Below, piece after piece: positions 1 through 6,723 of a stretch of 64,000 bases of DNA. How positions within the stretch are numbered: the stretch's first letter is position 1; every line of letters starts with the position of its first letter. Source of the stretch: Paludibacter sp. UBA6032 (GTDB lineage Bacteria > Bacteroidota > Bacteroidia > Bacteroidales > Paludibacteraceae). Made by a program: the position numbers and the translations under genes. Below the pieces are notes generated by a model. The model saw only the letters and a list, made by a program, of their open reading frames with translations, did no database searches and was not told the DNA's origin. The stretch is taken from contig DIZI01000016.1 of NCBI GenBank assembly GCA_002427885.1, positions 1 through 64,000 on the forward strand, in the 5' to 3' direction.

Positions 1-76
1 GACAAGGTGAATGCGGGAGCAAAGACCGCTAAATGCACGTCAGCCAGCCAATGAACATAGGCGTGTGTTAGGGGCT
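1..76 (-). repeat. attC site 1 (partial, cut by window start)
   Basis: The sequence matches the right half of the other three attC-like palindromes, including GCGTGTGTTAG at 61-71. The following tail GGGGC (R'' side on the minus strand) is complementary to the tail at 1034-1042, on the far side of the gene at 496-936. The other half of the site lies outside the window. Confidence 0.75.
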
Positions 77-170
77 AGGCCATTGTTGAGTTAGAATTGT
101 TGTTAGTTTGTTTTATGTTGGTTGTCGTTTTAATATCGTTGTCTGTATTTTCATCTTTGTTGTTGTCATA

Positions 171-448
171 AATATATTTGCGGAAGGCTTATATAACTTT
201 GCGGGTCGAATAATGTAAGTCGCAGTTCGCTTATATGTTAATGCGGATCGTTCATACGTTAATGCGGTTGCCTTATGTGTTAATGCGGATCGCTTATATA
301 TTAATGCGGGTCGTCCATGTGTTAATGTGGTTGCCTTATGTGTTAAAGTTGTACGCTTATTTACTTTTGCGGGTCGTATAAGTATAAATGCGGGAGGCAT
401 AAATACAAATGCGGAAGGCTTAAATACTTTCTACGGTCGCTGTTTCCA
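171..448. repeat. 21-bp-period degenerate tandem repeat, array 1
   Basis: About 13 degenerate copies of a 21-bp unit are seen, with typical copies such as TTAATGCGGATCGCTTATAT plus one base. Ten consecutive copies (238, 259, 280, 301, 322, 343, 364, 385, 406, 427) start exactly 21 bp apart with no indel. Read on the minus strand the unit gives a 7-residue repeat resembling LTYKRSA, open over 113-400. There is no signal peptide or recognisable domain, so I treat it as a non-coding or decayed repeat. It lies inside an integron cassette, between the stop of the 496-936 gene and attC site 1. Confidence 0.8.
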
Positions 449-495
449 TTTCTACGGTGTATGTAAATTTATATGCCATAGTAAGTTGCTGTTTG

Positions 496-936
496 TCATT
501 CTTCTAAATTTACGTACAATGGAAAATCTATACGCATTCGAACAGTTTTACCTCGAAGTCTTGCCGGTGTCCATTTTTCTGTTTTTCTCAGAAGCATTTC
601 TATCTTAGTCTTATCTGTTTCAAATCCTTTAGTAGTTATTTCAATTATCGTTAAAGTTCCATCTTTTTCCACTATAAAACTCAAGATTAGCAGTCCTTTA
701 TAAGCTGAAGTTTCATCGCGGCTTTTCAATACTTTTAATTTCGAGTTTTCTTGGTAATACTTAATTACTTTGTGATAAAGTTCTACATATGTTTTACTTG
801 AATCTTTATTGTATTTAAAATCTGGAATCGAGTCAACTACAAAATATATTGAATCTGTTTTCTGAGAATATACTTGTTCTTGAAAGAAGAATCCAATAAT
901 GAATAGTAATAATAGAATCTTGTTTATTTGTTTCAT
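496..936 (-). CDS. Secreted protein with TonB C-terminal-like domain (cassette gene)
   Basis: This encodes a protein of about 146 residues when started at the methionine of MKQINKILLLLFIIGFF, which opens a clear signal peptide ending near VYSQ. A longer reading frame extends 28 residues upstream to 1020, but that extension is charged and would bury the signal peptide. The C-terminal half (LLILSFIVEKDGTLTIIEITTKG, then a basic strand) resembles the TonB C-terminal fold found in many small Bacteroidota periplasmic proteins. Function is unknown. It is the only recognisable gene of its cassette, and attC site 2 lies just upstream of its start. Unlike the next three cassettes, it lacks the conserved leader element. 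Confidence 0.65.
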   Translation of the reverse strand: MKQINKILLLLFIIGFFFQEQVYSQKTDSIYFVVDSIPDFKYNKDSSKTYVELYHKVIKYYQENSKLKVLKSRDETSAYKGLLILSFIVEKDGTLTIIEITTKGFETDKTKIEMLLRKTEKWTPARLRGKTVRMRIDFPLYVNLEE

Positions 937-1033
937 TTTTATTTCATATTTCAGTCCGAATTTGCTCTGTTCAGTTAGTAATGGACGAATTTTCAATAAT
1001 CTAAGTTTCTTTCTTTTCATTTTTTTTTGGCTT

Positions 1034-1170
1034 GCCCCTAACGACTGAGGCTATGGGCATTTGGCGGTTTGCGGGAGCATTCGCTGTCGTGGAACGACAA
1101 AGGAAATGCGGGCGCAAAGACTGCGAAATGCACGTCAGCCAGCCAATGAACATAGGCGTGTGTTAGTGGC
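1034..1170 (-). repeat. attC site 2
   Basis: This is a 137 bp imperfect palindrome. The left arm CTAACGACTGAGGCTATG pairs with the right arm CATAGGCGTGTGTTAG, with an inner pair around GGCATTTGGC and GCCAGCCAATG. The left tail GCCCC pairs with the tail of site 1, and the right tail TGGC pairs with that of site 3. The 263 bp between this site and the gene at 1434 hold no convincing open reading frame. Confidence 0.8.
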
Positions 1171-1433
1171 TGTAGCTTTTTCAGTTAGTTTGTTTTTCGT
1201 TGGGTGATTTACGCTAAATCCCTCTTTTCGCAATGTCAGCATGTGTTTTTGTTCTTTTCTTTTTGACCTACAAGGCAGTCGTAAAGTTAATGTATTTTCT
1301 TAATTCTAGTTGTTGTATTTAAAAGTCTCACAACACGTTCGAGTAGTTTGATATCCTATTGTCTTCCTAAATTCATATTTATTGTATTTTTCCACTCTTT
1401 GAAAACGAGTTGGCGCTTTACTCGATTACAATC

Positions 1434-1805
1434 TCACCCAATAAGATAGTATCCAACATAAATCATAAACAAGATGGTAATTAAGTTATAAGTCACAAAT
1501 AAAGCCTTCCCAATCTTCTTTCTTTTTAATGCTTGTAATTCTATCTTGTTCGATATCTCTTTTGCTTTTCTATATAAAAAAAAGTAATTTACAACTAATA
1601 ATACTGCCCCAACTGAAATAAATATTGGTGCAATAGAATTTTGAGGAATGACGATCCCAACATAATGATTTATAAATCCCCATATTGTGGCAATATTGAT
1701 CCCTTCTAACATCGTAATTAAAAAATATGCATTTAGTTCAGGATCTTTATTCGATTCATTTCTTTTAATAAATCTACTCATCCAATAAAATAATTCTCTA
1801 AACAT
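1434..1805 (-). CDS. Small membrane protein (cassette gene)
   Basis: This encodes a 123-residue protein with three predicted membrane helices, roughly residues 26-46 (ITMLEGINIATIWGFI), 55-78 (IAPIFISVGAVLLVVNYFFL) and 100-122 (ALFVTYNLITILFMIYVGYYL). A basic loop (KIELQALKRKKIGK) lies before the last helix. I do not recognise the family. About 260 bp separate its stop from attC site 2. The 5' side carries about 300 bp (1806-2106) in which I see nothing, followed by conserved leader copy A. It could be a bacteriophage-defence or toxin-like cassette product, as such genes are common in cassettes, but nothing in the sequence shows this. Confidence 0.6.
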   Translation of the reverse strand: MFRELFYWMSRFIKRNESNKDPELNAYFLITMLEGINIATIWGFINHYVGIVIPQNSIAPIFISVGAVLLVVNYFFLYRKAKEISNKIELQALKRKKIGKALFVTYNLITILFMIYVGYYLIG

Positions 1806-2106
1806 ATAAAATTAGTTTTTAATGATTTATATATATTGTTTTATAACTATCCATTGGGCGATAATTATTTATATTTCTTTTCGAGGTGGCAAAATCCACT
1901 TCACAAACGTAATTCCGAAAATCAGTGGGAACGAGAAATTTGTATTTTTTCATTTCTTTTCTTCTTGTTTTCAGTCGAAACGCTGTAATCTCAGCATTTT
2001 CTGAATTCAGTCAGAATGAAAGTCGTTTGATTCTGTCTCTTTTCAGTCGACAAGCCGCAAACGTGTCAATTTCATAGTTTTTCAGTCGTTATGGTCGTAG
2101 CATGAA

Positions 2107-2257
2107 TAACAAGTCGTTTTTCTGTCTTTCTTTCCATAAAAATCTGCGATGAATTGTCCGCAAAGCAAAGTCAGCAAGCGGGAGCGAAGTCTCCGATTTT
2201 CAACTCAGGTCATTCAGGTCGAGAAAGCGGACAGTTCGTCAAAGATTTTATCCCAAT
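2107..2257 (-). ncRNA. Conserved cassette leader element, copy A
   Basis: This is the first of three related elements of about 150 bp, each between a cassette's upstream attC and its gene. The outer blocks match copies B and C closely, including ATTGTCCGC at one end and GCGGACAGTTCGTC at the other, which can pair as an outer stem. The interior differs from B and C and instead contains its own short hairpin (GGAG/CTCC around ACTTCG on the minus strand). Whether it is an RNA, a promoter or a DNA site is not known. Confidence 0.45.
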
Positions 2258-2289
2258 AAAGTAAGAACGTCTTTTCATTTTTTGCTATT

Positions 2290-2424
2290 GCCACTAACGA
2301 CCGAGGCTATGCGCACCTGCGGTTTGCGGGAGCTTCACTTTCGCCAAGCGAAAAAGTGAATGCGGGAGCAAATACCGCTAAGTGCATGTCCGCCAGCAGG
2401 TGAGCATAGGCGTGTGTTATGGCC
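2290..2424 (-). repeat. attC site 3
   Basis: This 135 bp palindrome begins GCCACTAACGACCGAGGC and ends GCGTGTGTTATGGCC on the plus strand. The inner stem differs in sequence from sites 2 and 4 (GCGCACCTGCGG against CCGCCAGCAGGTGAGC), but both arms changed together and still pair. This compensatory change argues that the folded structure is what is conserved. Confidence 0.82.
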
Positions 2425-2464
2425 TGTAGTTTTGTTTTTCTATTTGTCTTGTAGCTTTGTTAAA

Positions 2465-3133
2465 TTAATTGTCTCTCGTTAGTTGATTGTCAATCATTTT
2501 TCTCCAGCTATTAGTTGTTGATTCAATATTCCGTTTATAAAAAAGATTTGTTTTGTCTTCAACTGCATTTCCATAAAATCTTTGAAATCCGACTTTATTT
2601 TTAATTAAGCAAAAAATACTGTAATCTGGAGTGTGACCGGCTATATCATATACATAATATTTTATTTTTCCGTTCGGGAAACGATAAATTTTTGTTATGA
2701 CAGGCAGTATTATTTCTTTGTCAATTTTCGAATAGGCATTCAAGTAATACCTGATAATCATAGCAATTTCAATACTTTTCTCGTGGAATTGACAGCTTTG
2801 TGTAAATTCTTTCTGAAAAGCTTTACCTGTTTTCTCCCATTGTACATAAGCTGTCCATGGTGAATTAGTTCCATAATCGCAATTGCTGGTACTTACCCAA
2901 CCGGGTAATGTTACAATATAACCACCAATTGTATCTATACCTTCTTGCCTTAGTGAGTCAATAAAACTTTCTGTCTGTTTCTCAAACCCTAACTTGTAGC
3001 TATTTTCGGTTACTGATTTTCTATATTTTTGTTTCCAATAACTATAAAAGTCTTCGTTGTGTGTCTTTTGTTGGCTATATACAACAACTGAAATTAATAC
3101 ATTCAAAATAAGCAGATAAAGTATTTTCTTCAT
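2465..3133 (-). CDS. Secreted protein of unknown function (cassette gene)
   Basis: This encodes about 222 residues, starting at MKKILYLLILNVLISVVVYSQ, a typical signal peptide. Another ATG lies two codons upstream and cannot be excluded. The mature part is mixed charge with many aromatic residues (YSYWKQKYRK, WVSTSNCDYGTNSPWTAYVQW) and three cysteines; I recognise no domain. The stop lies about 40 bp before attC site 3 and the start about 35 bp after conserved leader copy B, so the layout is leader, gene, attC. Likely periplasmic or surface-exposed. Confidence 0.6.
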   Translation of the reverse strand: MKKILYLLILNVLISVVVYSQQKTHNEDFYSYWKQKYRKSVTENSYKLGFEKQTESFIDSLRQEGIDTIGGYIVTLPGWVSTSNCDYGTNSPWTAYVQWEKTGKAFQKEFTQSCQFHEKSIEIAMIIRYYLNAYSKIDKEIILPVITKIYRFPNGKIKYYVYDIAGHTPDYSIFCLIKNKVGFQRFYGNAVEDKTNLFYKRNIESTTNSWRKMIDNQLTRDN

Positions 3134-3168
3134 AGTCATAATTCTCAGTCGTAAAGTTTATAGTCTAA

Positions 3169-3315
3169 CAATAAGTCGTTTTTCTTTCTATTTCCATAAA
3201 AATCTGAGAGGAATTGTCCGCCAAGCAAAAGTCCTAAAGTCAGTAAATTCTGTCATTACAGACTCGTCAAGTCGAGTCACGAAGCGGACAGTTCGTCAAA
3301 GATTTTATCCCAAAT
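3169..3315 (-). ncRNA. Conserved cassette leader element, copy B
   Basis: This is closely similar to copy C over nearly its whole length and to copy A at both ends. On the minus strand it can form an outer stem (AACTGTCCGC with GCGGACAATT), a hairpin GACTCG/CGAGTC with a six-base loop, and a hairpin TCTGT/ACAGA with loop AATG, which together would make a multi-branched fold. It sits between the upstream attC tail and the gene at 2465-3133. Confidence 0.5.
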
Positions 3316-3344
3316 AGTTGAGTCGTCTTTGTTTTTCTACTATA

Positions 3345-3483
3345 GGCCATAACGACCGAGGCTATGGGCATTTGGCGGTTTGCGGGAGCATTCGCTGTCG
3401 TGAAACGACAAAGTGAATGCGGGAGCAAAACTGCCGGAATGCACGTCAGCCAGCCAATGACCCATAGGCGTGTGTTAGGGGTT
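3345..3483 (-). repeat. attC site 4
   Basis: This 139 bp palindrome begins GGCCATAACGACCGAGGC and ends GCGTGTGTTAGGGGTT. The two arms pair almost throughout, down to a terminal loop between GTCG and CGAC. The stop codon of the next gene (TAA on the minus strand, plus-strand TTA at 3475-3477) lies inside the R'' end of the site, as in many classical gene cassettes. Confidence 0.85.
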
Positions 3484-4029
3484 TGTAGCTTTTTGTTTTT
3501 CAGTCGTTTCGTCTTTTAATTGTTTTTCAAAGTCAATGGTTGTCGTGGTGCGACGTCCAATGTTATATTCTGTCCAAAGTCCTTTTAGTTTCTTAGTGTC
3601 GCAGTCAAATGAAATGCGAAATTGTCCGAAGTCGCCAATGATTTTTCTGTCACGATAATCATAAATAGAACCGCTCGTTTCTCTCCATTGACTTATTACT
3701 TTCTCTCCATTTTTATTTGTGTAAATAGAAACGTCTTGCCACTTTGGCTGATAACCTGGACCAATAAGTATCGCCGTCCAAATTCCAACCCAAAGATAAG
3801 GTAGAGCTAATATAATAATTAGTCCAATAGTAATCGACTTTATTAGTTTCTTGTCAATTCTTCGAGCTAGTCGAAACAATAAAATGAATGAAGTCGAGAT
3901 TAATAATATGCAGAAAAGTGTCGCTAAAGTGTCAATTGCTGAATTCAAAAACTCAAAAGGTGTCCCTACAATAAAAACAATTGTCAAAACGAGTAATCCC
4001 AGAAATATAATAGTCAAATTCTTCTTCAT
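3475..4029 (-). CDS. Membrane protein with soluble C-terminal domain (cassette gene)
   Basis: This encodes about 184 residues from the ATG of MKKNLTIIFLGLLVL; a TTG two codons upstream is less likely. Three membrane segments are visible: residues about 5-24, 33-55 and 68-93 (IGLIIILALPYLWVGIWTAILIG is centred there). They are followed by a soluble domain of about 90 residues (VSIYTNKNGEKVISQW, then FGQFRISFDCDTKKLKGLW). The family is not recognised. The reading frame ends inside attC site 4, and leader copy C lies 47 bp upstream of the start. Function is unknown. Confidence 0.6.
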   Translation of the reverse strand: MKKNLTIIFLGLLVLTIVFIVGTPFEFLNSAIDTLATLFCILLISTSFILLFRLARRIDKKLIKSITIGLIIILALPYLWVGIWTAILIGPGYQPKWQDVSIYTNKNGEKVISQWRETSGSIYDYRDRKIIGDFGQFRISFDCDTKKLKGLWTEYNIGRRTTTTIDFEKQLKDETTEKQKATNP

Positions 4030-4075
4030 CTTCAATGTCTTGGTTTTCCTAATTTCAGTTGTTTCGGTTCTAGTC

Positions 4076-4231
4076 AGAATAAAAAGTCGTTTTCGTTTTC
4101 TTGTCTTTCAATATAAATCTGCGAGGAATTGTCCGCCAAGCAAAAGTTCGAAAGTCAGCAAATTCTGTCGTTACAGATTCGTCAAGTCGAGTCACGAAGT
4201 GGACAGTTCGTCAAAGATTTTATCCCAAATT
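4076..4231 (-). ncRNA. Conserved cassette leader element, copy C
   Basis: Same element as copy B with scattered substitutions. The hairpin TCTGT/ACAGA is kept intact while its loop changes (AATG to AACG). The outer stem GTCCAC/GCGGAC and the second hairpin GACTCG/CGAATC each carry one mismatch. It is followed by T-rich sequence and then the cassette boundary at 4256. Confidence 0.5.
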
Positions 4232-4255
4232 GCAGAACTGTCTTTTTTTTCTGCT

Positions 4256-4356
4256 ATAACCCCTAACACCAATATATATGCAATTGCACATATATCTCCT
4301 ATATATTCTCTATTTAATAGCACATACCCACTCTATATAGGAATATGTGCAGTTGA
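4256..4356. repeat. Array-end palindrome, possible divergent attC or attI-side site
   Basis: The tail AACCCCTAAC at 4258-4267 pairs with the R'' tail of attC site 4, so the cassette boundary is here. Beyond it, an inverted repeat (CAATTGCACATAT...TCCTATATA at about 4271-4295 against TATATAGGAATATGTGCAGTTG-type sequence at about 4334-4355) forms a hairpin unrelated in sequence to sites 1-4. It could be a divergent attC or the remains of the integration site next to a lost integrase. Confidence 0.45.
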
Positions 4357-4507
4357 TTTTATTTTTAACCCTCAAAGATAAAAAATATTTTTTAATTAAA
4401 TTATTATTTGTTCGGAAATGTTTAATTTGGTTGAGATAAGAGCTTGTACGGTACCGCTGCAGGTATAGCAACAGGAAGAATTACCCGCCGTTCCGCATGA
4501 TATTCAA

Positions 4508-4551
4508 ATGAAAAGAGGCAAAACTGTTCAGCACAATTTCACCTCTTTTAA
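4508..4551 (-). terminator. Hairpin terminator for the 4567 gene
   Basis: AAAAGAGG and CCTCTTTT form a stem around a loop of about 28 nt. On the minus strand the stem ends in CTCTTTTC, directly downstream of the 4567-5475 gene. The long loop makes this a moderate call. Confidence 0.45.
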
Positions 4552-4566
4552 GCACCCTTTAGGGGG

Positions 4567-5475
4567 TTAGGGGGTCCCCTTCACCATCGCCACTTCAACC
4601 CGCGTAAGTTCTTTTGCATTGTTATTTACCGTCAGCGTTTGGGTGATATAACCCAGCCGTGCTACGGTAACCGTATACGTGCCCTCGTTCAGCGATTTCA
4701 GGTAGACACCGCCGGCTTTGTAGGTTCTTTTTTTCAGAACAATCAGGTCGTTCAGACTAAAAGTAATAACGGCAGCCTCCAGTCCTTTACCGGTATCCCC
4801 ATCGGTTACCCGGCACCGCAGCGCCAGCGCACGGCTACGGTAAAGCACCTTGCGGTTATCCCAATATTCGGCAAGAATAGCAGGTTTTTCAGAAAGCGTA
4901 ATGACAACCAGGCTATCTAATTTATATAAAATATCCCGTTGGACGATAATGCATTCGGCTAATTCCCATGTGATTTGTTTCCGCGCAATAATTGCTTCTT
5001 TGGGAGCATCCATCACGATTTTATAGTCGTCCATAGCTGTTTTCAGCTGCGATAAGGATACTTCATTTACACCGTATGCTTCCAGCACTTCCCGATATTG
5101 CAGAACTGAATGGTACACAATTTCACACGAGCTCATAAAATTCACATCCGATAATTTGAGCAAATGAGTTTCAGCCCTGTGAATTTTGTGCAGCAAAACA
5201 AAATCGCGTGCTATAAGCGCGTATGCCCCGGCACAGCTACTCATATACATGGTGTTTTGGGCCAGTTTCAATTTCATGTTGGCCTTTTGAATGCGATACC
5301 CCTTAATAACAGTCGCCTGTAGTTCGCCCAACCGTTGCATCTCGCAGAAATTCGAATCAAAACTGTTTTGCAGACTGCTGAATACCGGAAACTTCTGCAA
5401 CAGGTCCGTATATTTTTTCATCAATTCCGAAACACGTCTGCACATGGCAATAAAATGAATCTGTCTGTTTTTCAT
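4567..5475 (-). CDS. Protein of unknown function with C-terminal carboxypeptidase-regulatory-like domain
   Basis: This encodes 302 residues with no signal peptide. Residues 1-210 look mainly alpha-helical (MKNRQIHFIAMCRRVSELMKKY at the start, then long amphipathic stretches). Residues about 218-298 resemble a CarboxypepD_reg-like beta domain (CRVTDGDTGKGLEAAVITF, GTYTVTVARLGYITQTLTV). Such domains usually lie outside the membrane, so the missing signal peptide is odd. It stands alone, just outside the cassette array, with base composition visibly less AT-rich than the cassette genes. A long 21-bp-period repeat lies immediately upstream, starting about 65 bp from the start codon. Function not recognised. 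Confidence 0.7.
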   Translation of the reverse strand: MKNRQIHFIAMCRRVSELMKKYTDLLQKFPVFSSLQNSFDSNFCEMQRLGELQATVIKGYRIQKANMKLKLAQNTMYMSSCAGAYALIARDFVLLHKIHRAETHLLKLSDVNFMSSCEIVYHSVLQYREVLEAYGVNEVSLSQLKTAMDDYKIVMDAPKEAIIARKQITWELAECIIVQRDILYKLDSLVVITLSEKPAILAEYWDNRKVLYRSRALALRCRVTDGDTGKGLEAAVITFSLNDLIVLKKRTYKAGGVYLKSLNEGTYTVTVARLGYITQTLTVNNNAKELTRVEVAMVKGTP

Positions 5476-5546
5476 AGGATTAAATCAGTGTAAAGTTTAT
5501 TTGAAAATGAGTCAATTTGAAGATTTGAAGATTAAATGAATCAATG

Positions 5547-6000
5547 ATCAATTCCGTCCGAACAACTGTCAGTATCGTTATTTATTCTGTCAGCATCGTT
5601 TCCGGTCTCGTCATTTGTGCCCGACCGAATGTCAGTTTCATTATTTTTACGTTCAGACTCGTTCCTTCACTCGTCATTTGCGTCCGACTGCGTGTCAGTA
5701 TCGTTATTTATGCTTTCAGCGTCGTTATTTTCCTCGTCATTTGCGTCCGACCGAATGTCAGCATCGTTATTTATGCTTTCAGCGTCGTTATTTTCCTCGT
5801 CATTTGCGTCCGACCGAATGTCAGCATCGTTATTTATACTATCAGCGCCGTACTTTCTCCCGTCATTTGCGTCCGACCGAATATCAGTATCATTAAATTT
5901 TATGTCAATAGCATATTATCTCCCATCAGTTTCATTCCAAAGCGTTCCGGAGGCATAAAAATTTACTTCCGCAGCGTTTAAAATTATTTTTGCACCGATA
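5547..6000. repeat. 21-bp-period tandem repeat, array 2 (63-bp higher-order unit)
   Basis: Units start exactly every 21 bp from 5547 to about 5967 (for example 5568, 5589, 5610, 5631, 5652, 5673, 5694) with no indel over about 20 copies. In the centre three different 21-mers alternate to form a 63-bp unit repeated nearly perfectly: GTCAGTATCGTTATTTATGC, TTCAGCGTCGTTATTTTCCT and GTCATTTGCGTCCGACCGAA (each plus one base). The units lack stop codons in the plus frames, so overlapping open frames appear in all three; none has protein-like character. The minus frame encodes an acidic repeat (EENNDAE, SINNDAD, IRSDAND) but is broken by stops. Weaker copies may continue to about 6090. The stretch 6095-6320 holds nothing I recognise. 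Confidence 0.85.
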
Positions 6001-6319
6001 AATTAGCTTTCAATGGCATTAGGGCTTTAGTGGGCATGCATCCAAATGGTTTCCGTATCGGTCTGTTGCAACTTATTCCCGTTCCGTTGATTGTCAGTCA
6101 ACAATCAGTCCCCATTATCAACTTACAAAAATAATTATTTTCACATAATGTTGTATACTAAAGCGACATTTTGTTATTTTATTGCAGGTTAGTCGGAAGC
6201 AAACGGCTCTGAATTGATGTAGGATTTATCTTTAAACAGAGAAGAGTCCGTGACGGCAGGCCGGGGTTCAATATTGCCAAGTGGTACTCATCTTATTTAA
6301 GTAAGAGGAAATAAATAAT

Positions 6320-6570
6320 GTCGTATAATCGAATAAATAAAATTAATGAATAGCACGCGGATAAACGCTGATATAACGGATTTTAATCCCGATAGCTATC
6401 GGGAGGATTTTAATTTCGACAAGTCGAAATTGATATTCAGACATTTACTATCTTATCAGTCATGCATGCATGACTTAAATCCGTCCCGAATGCTATCGGG
6501 ATACATAAGATTAATTATTATCCGTACTTATCCGCCAAGTCCGTAATCCCGATAGCTATCGGGACTGCGT
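6320..6570. repeat. Cluster of palindromic repeats
   Basis: Several palindromes are packed in 250 bp: CGATAGCTATCG at 6390-6401 and again at 6550-6561, each inside a longer ATCCCGATAGCTATCGGGA; a degenerate copy near 6485; AATTTCGAC/GTCGAAATT at about 6411-6430; and a perfect 18-bp palindrome AGTCATGCATGCATGACT at 6458-6475. The same CGATAGCTATCG core recurs after pstB (22010) and inside umuC (32799). An open frame at 6346-6546 crosses these palindromes and is not credible as a gene. Confidence 0.75.
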
Positions 6571-6651
6571 TCTATTCTTTTTATATAATACGACATTATA
6601 GTTGTTCTATTACTTAATGACGGACATATTTAACCTGTCGGAAGTTTACAC

Positions 6652-6684
6652 AAAAAAGCCACCCATCGCCGGGCGGCTTTCTTT
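6652..6684 (-). terminator. Terminator of the 8688-6724 operon
   Basis: Stem AAAGCC(A)CCC with GGG(C)GGCTTT, six-base loop, followed on the minus strand by a run of six T. It lies about 40 bp downstream of the glycosyltransferase stop. Confidence 0.75.
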
Positions 6685-6723
6685 CACAATTAAAGTATAG
6701 GTTAAGCAAACGAAAGAAGTAAT

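Larger units (their letters stand above)
1..4356 (-). mobile_element. Integron cassette array without integrase (CALIN)
   Basis: Four copies of a roughly 135 bp imperfect palindrome (the first cut by the window edge) lie at about 1 kb spacing. Each interval holds one main minus-strand gene. Read on the minus strand, each palindrome begins with TAACACACGCC and ends with CGTTA followed by a variable tail, which matches the R''-L''...L'-R' layout of attC sites, including the long Vibrio type. The variable tails are complementary across each cassette rather than across each site, as expected if each cassette entered as a circle. No tyrosine recombinase is encoded within several kb on the right; the left side lies outside the window. 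The array is AT-rich relative to the flanking gene at 4567. Calling these attC sites is inference from structure, but several independent signs agree. Confidence 0.8.

Noticed and set aside
113..400. Minus-strand gene with 7-residue repeats
   Set aside because: The frame is created by the 21-bp tandem repeat. It has no signal, domain or promoter, and runs into non-repeat sequence at both ends.
171..448. CRISPR array
   Set aside because: Units are contiguous and degenerate with no spacers between conserved repeats. The same holds for the arrays at 5547 and 60905. No cas gene is present.
5544..5981. Overlapping plus-strand genes in all three frames
   Set aside because: The repeat unit simply lacks stop codons on the plus strand. 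The products are repetitive and do not resemble proteins.
6346..6546. 66-residue plus-strand gene
   Set aside because: It is made largely of palindromic repeat sequence and shows no protein-like pattern.
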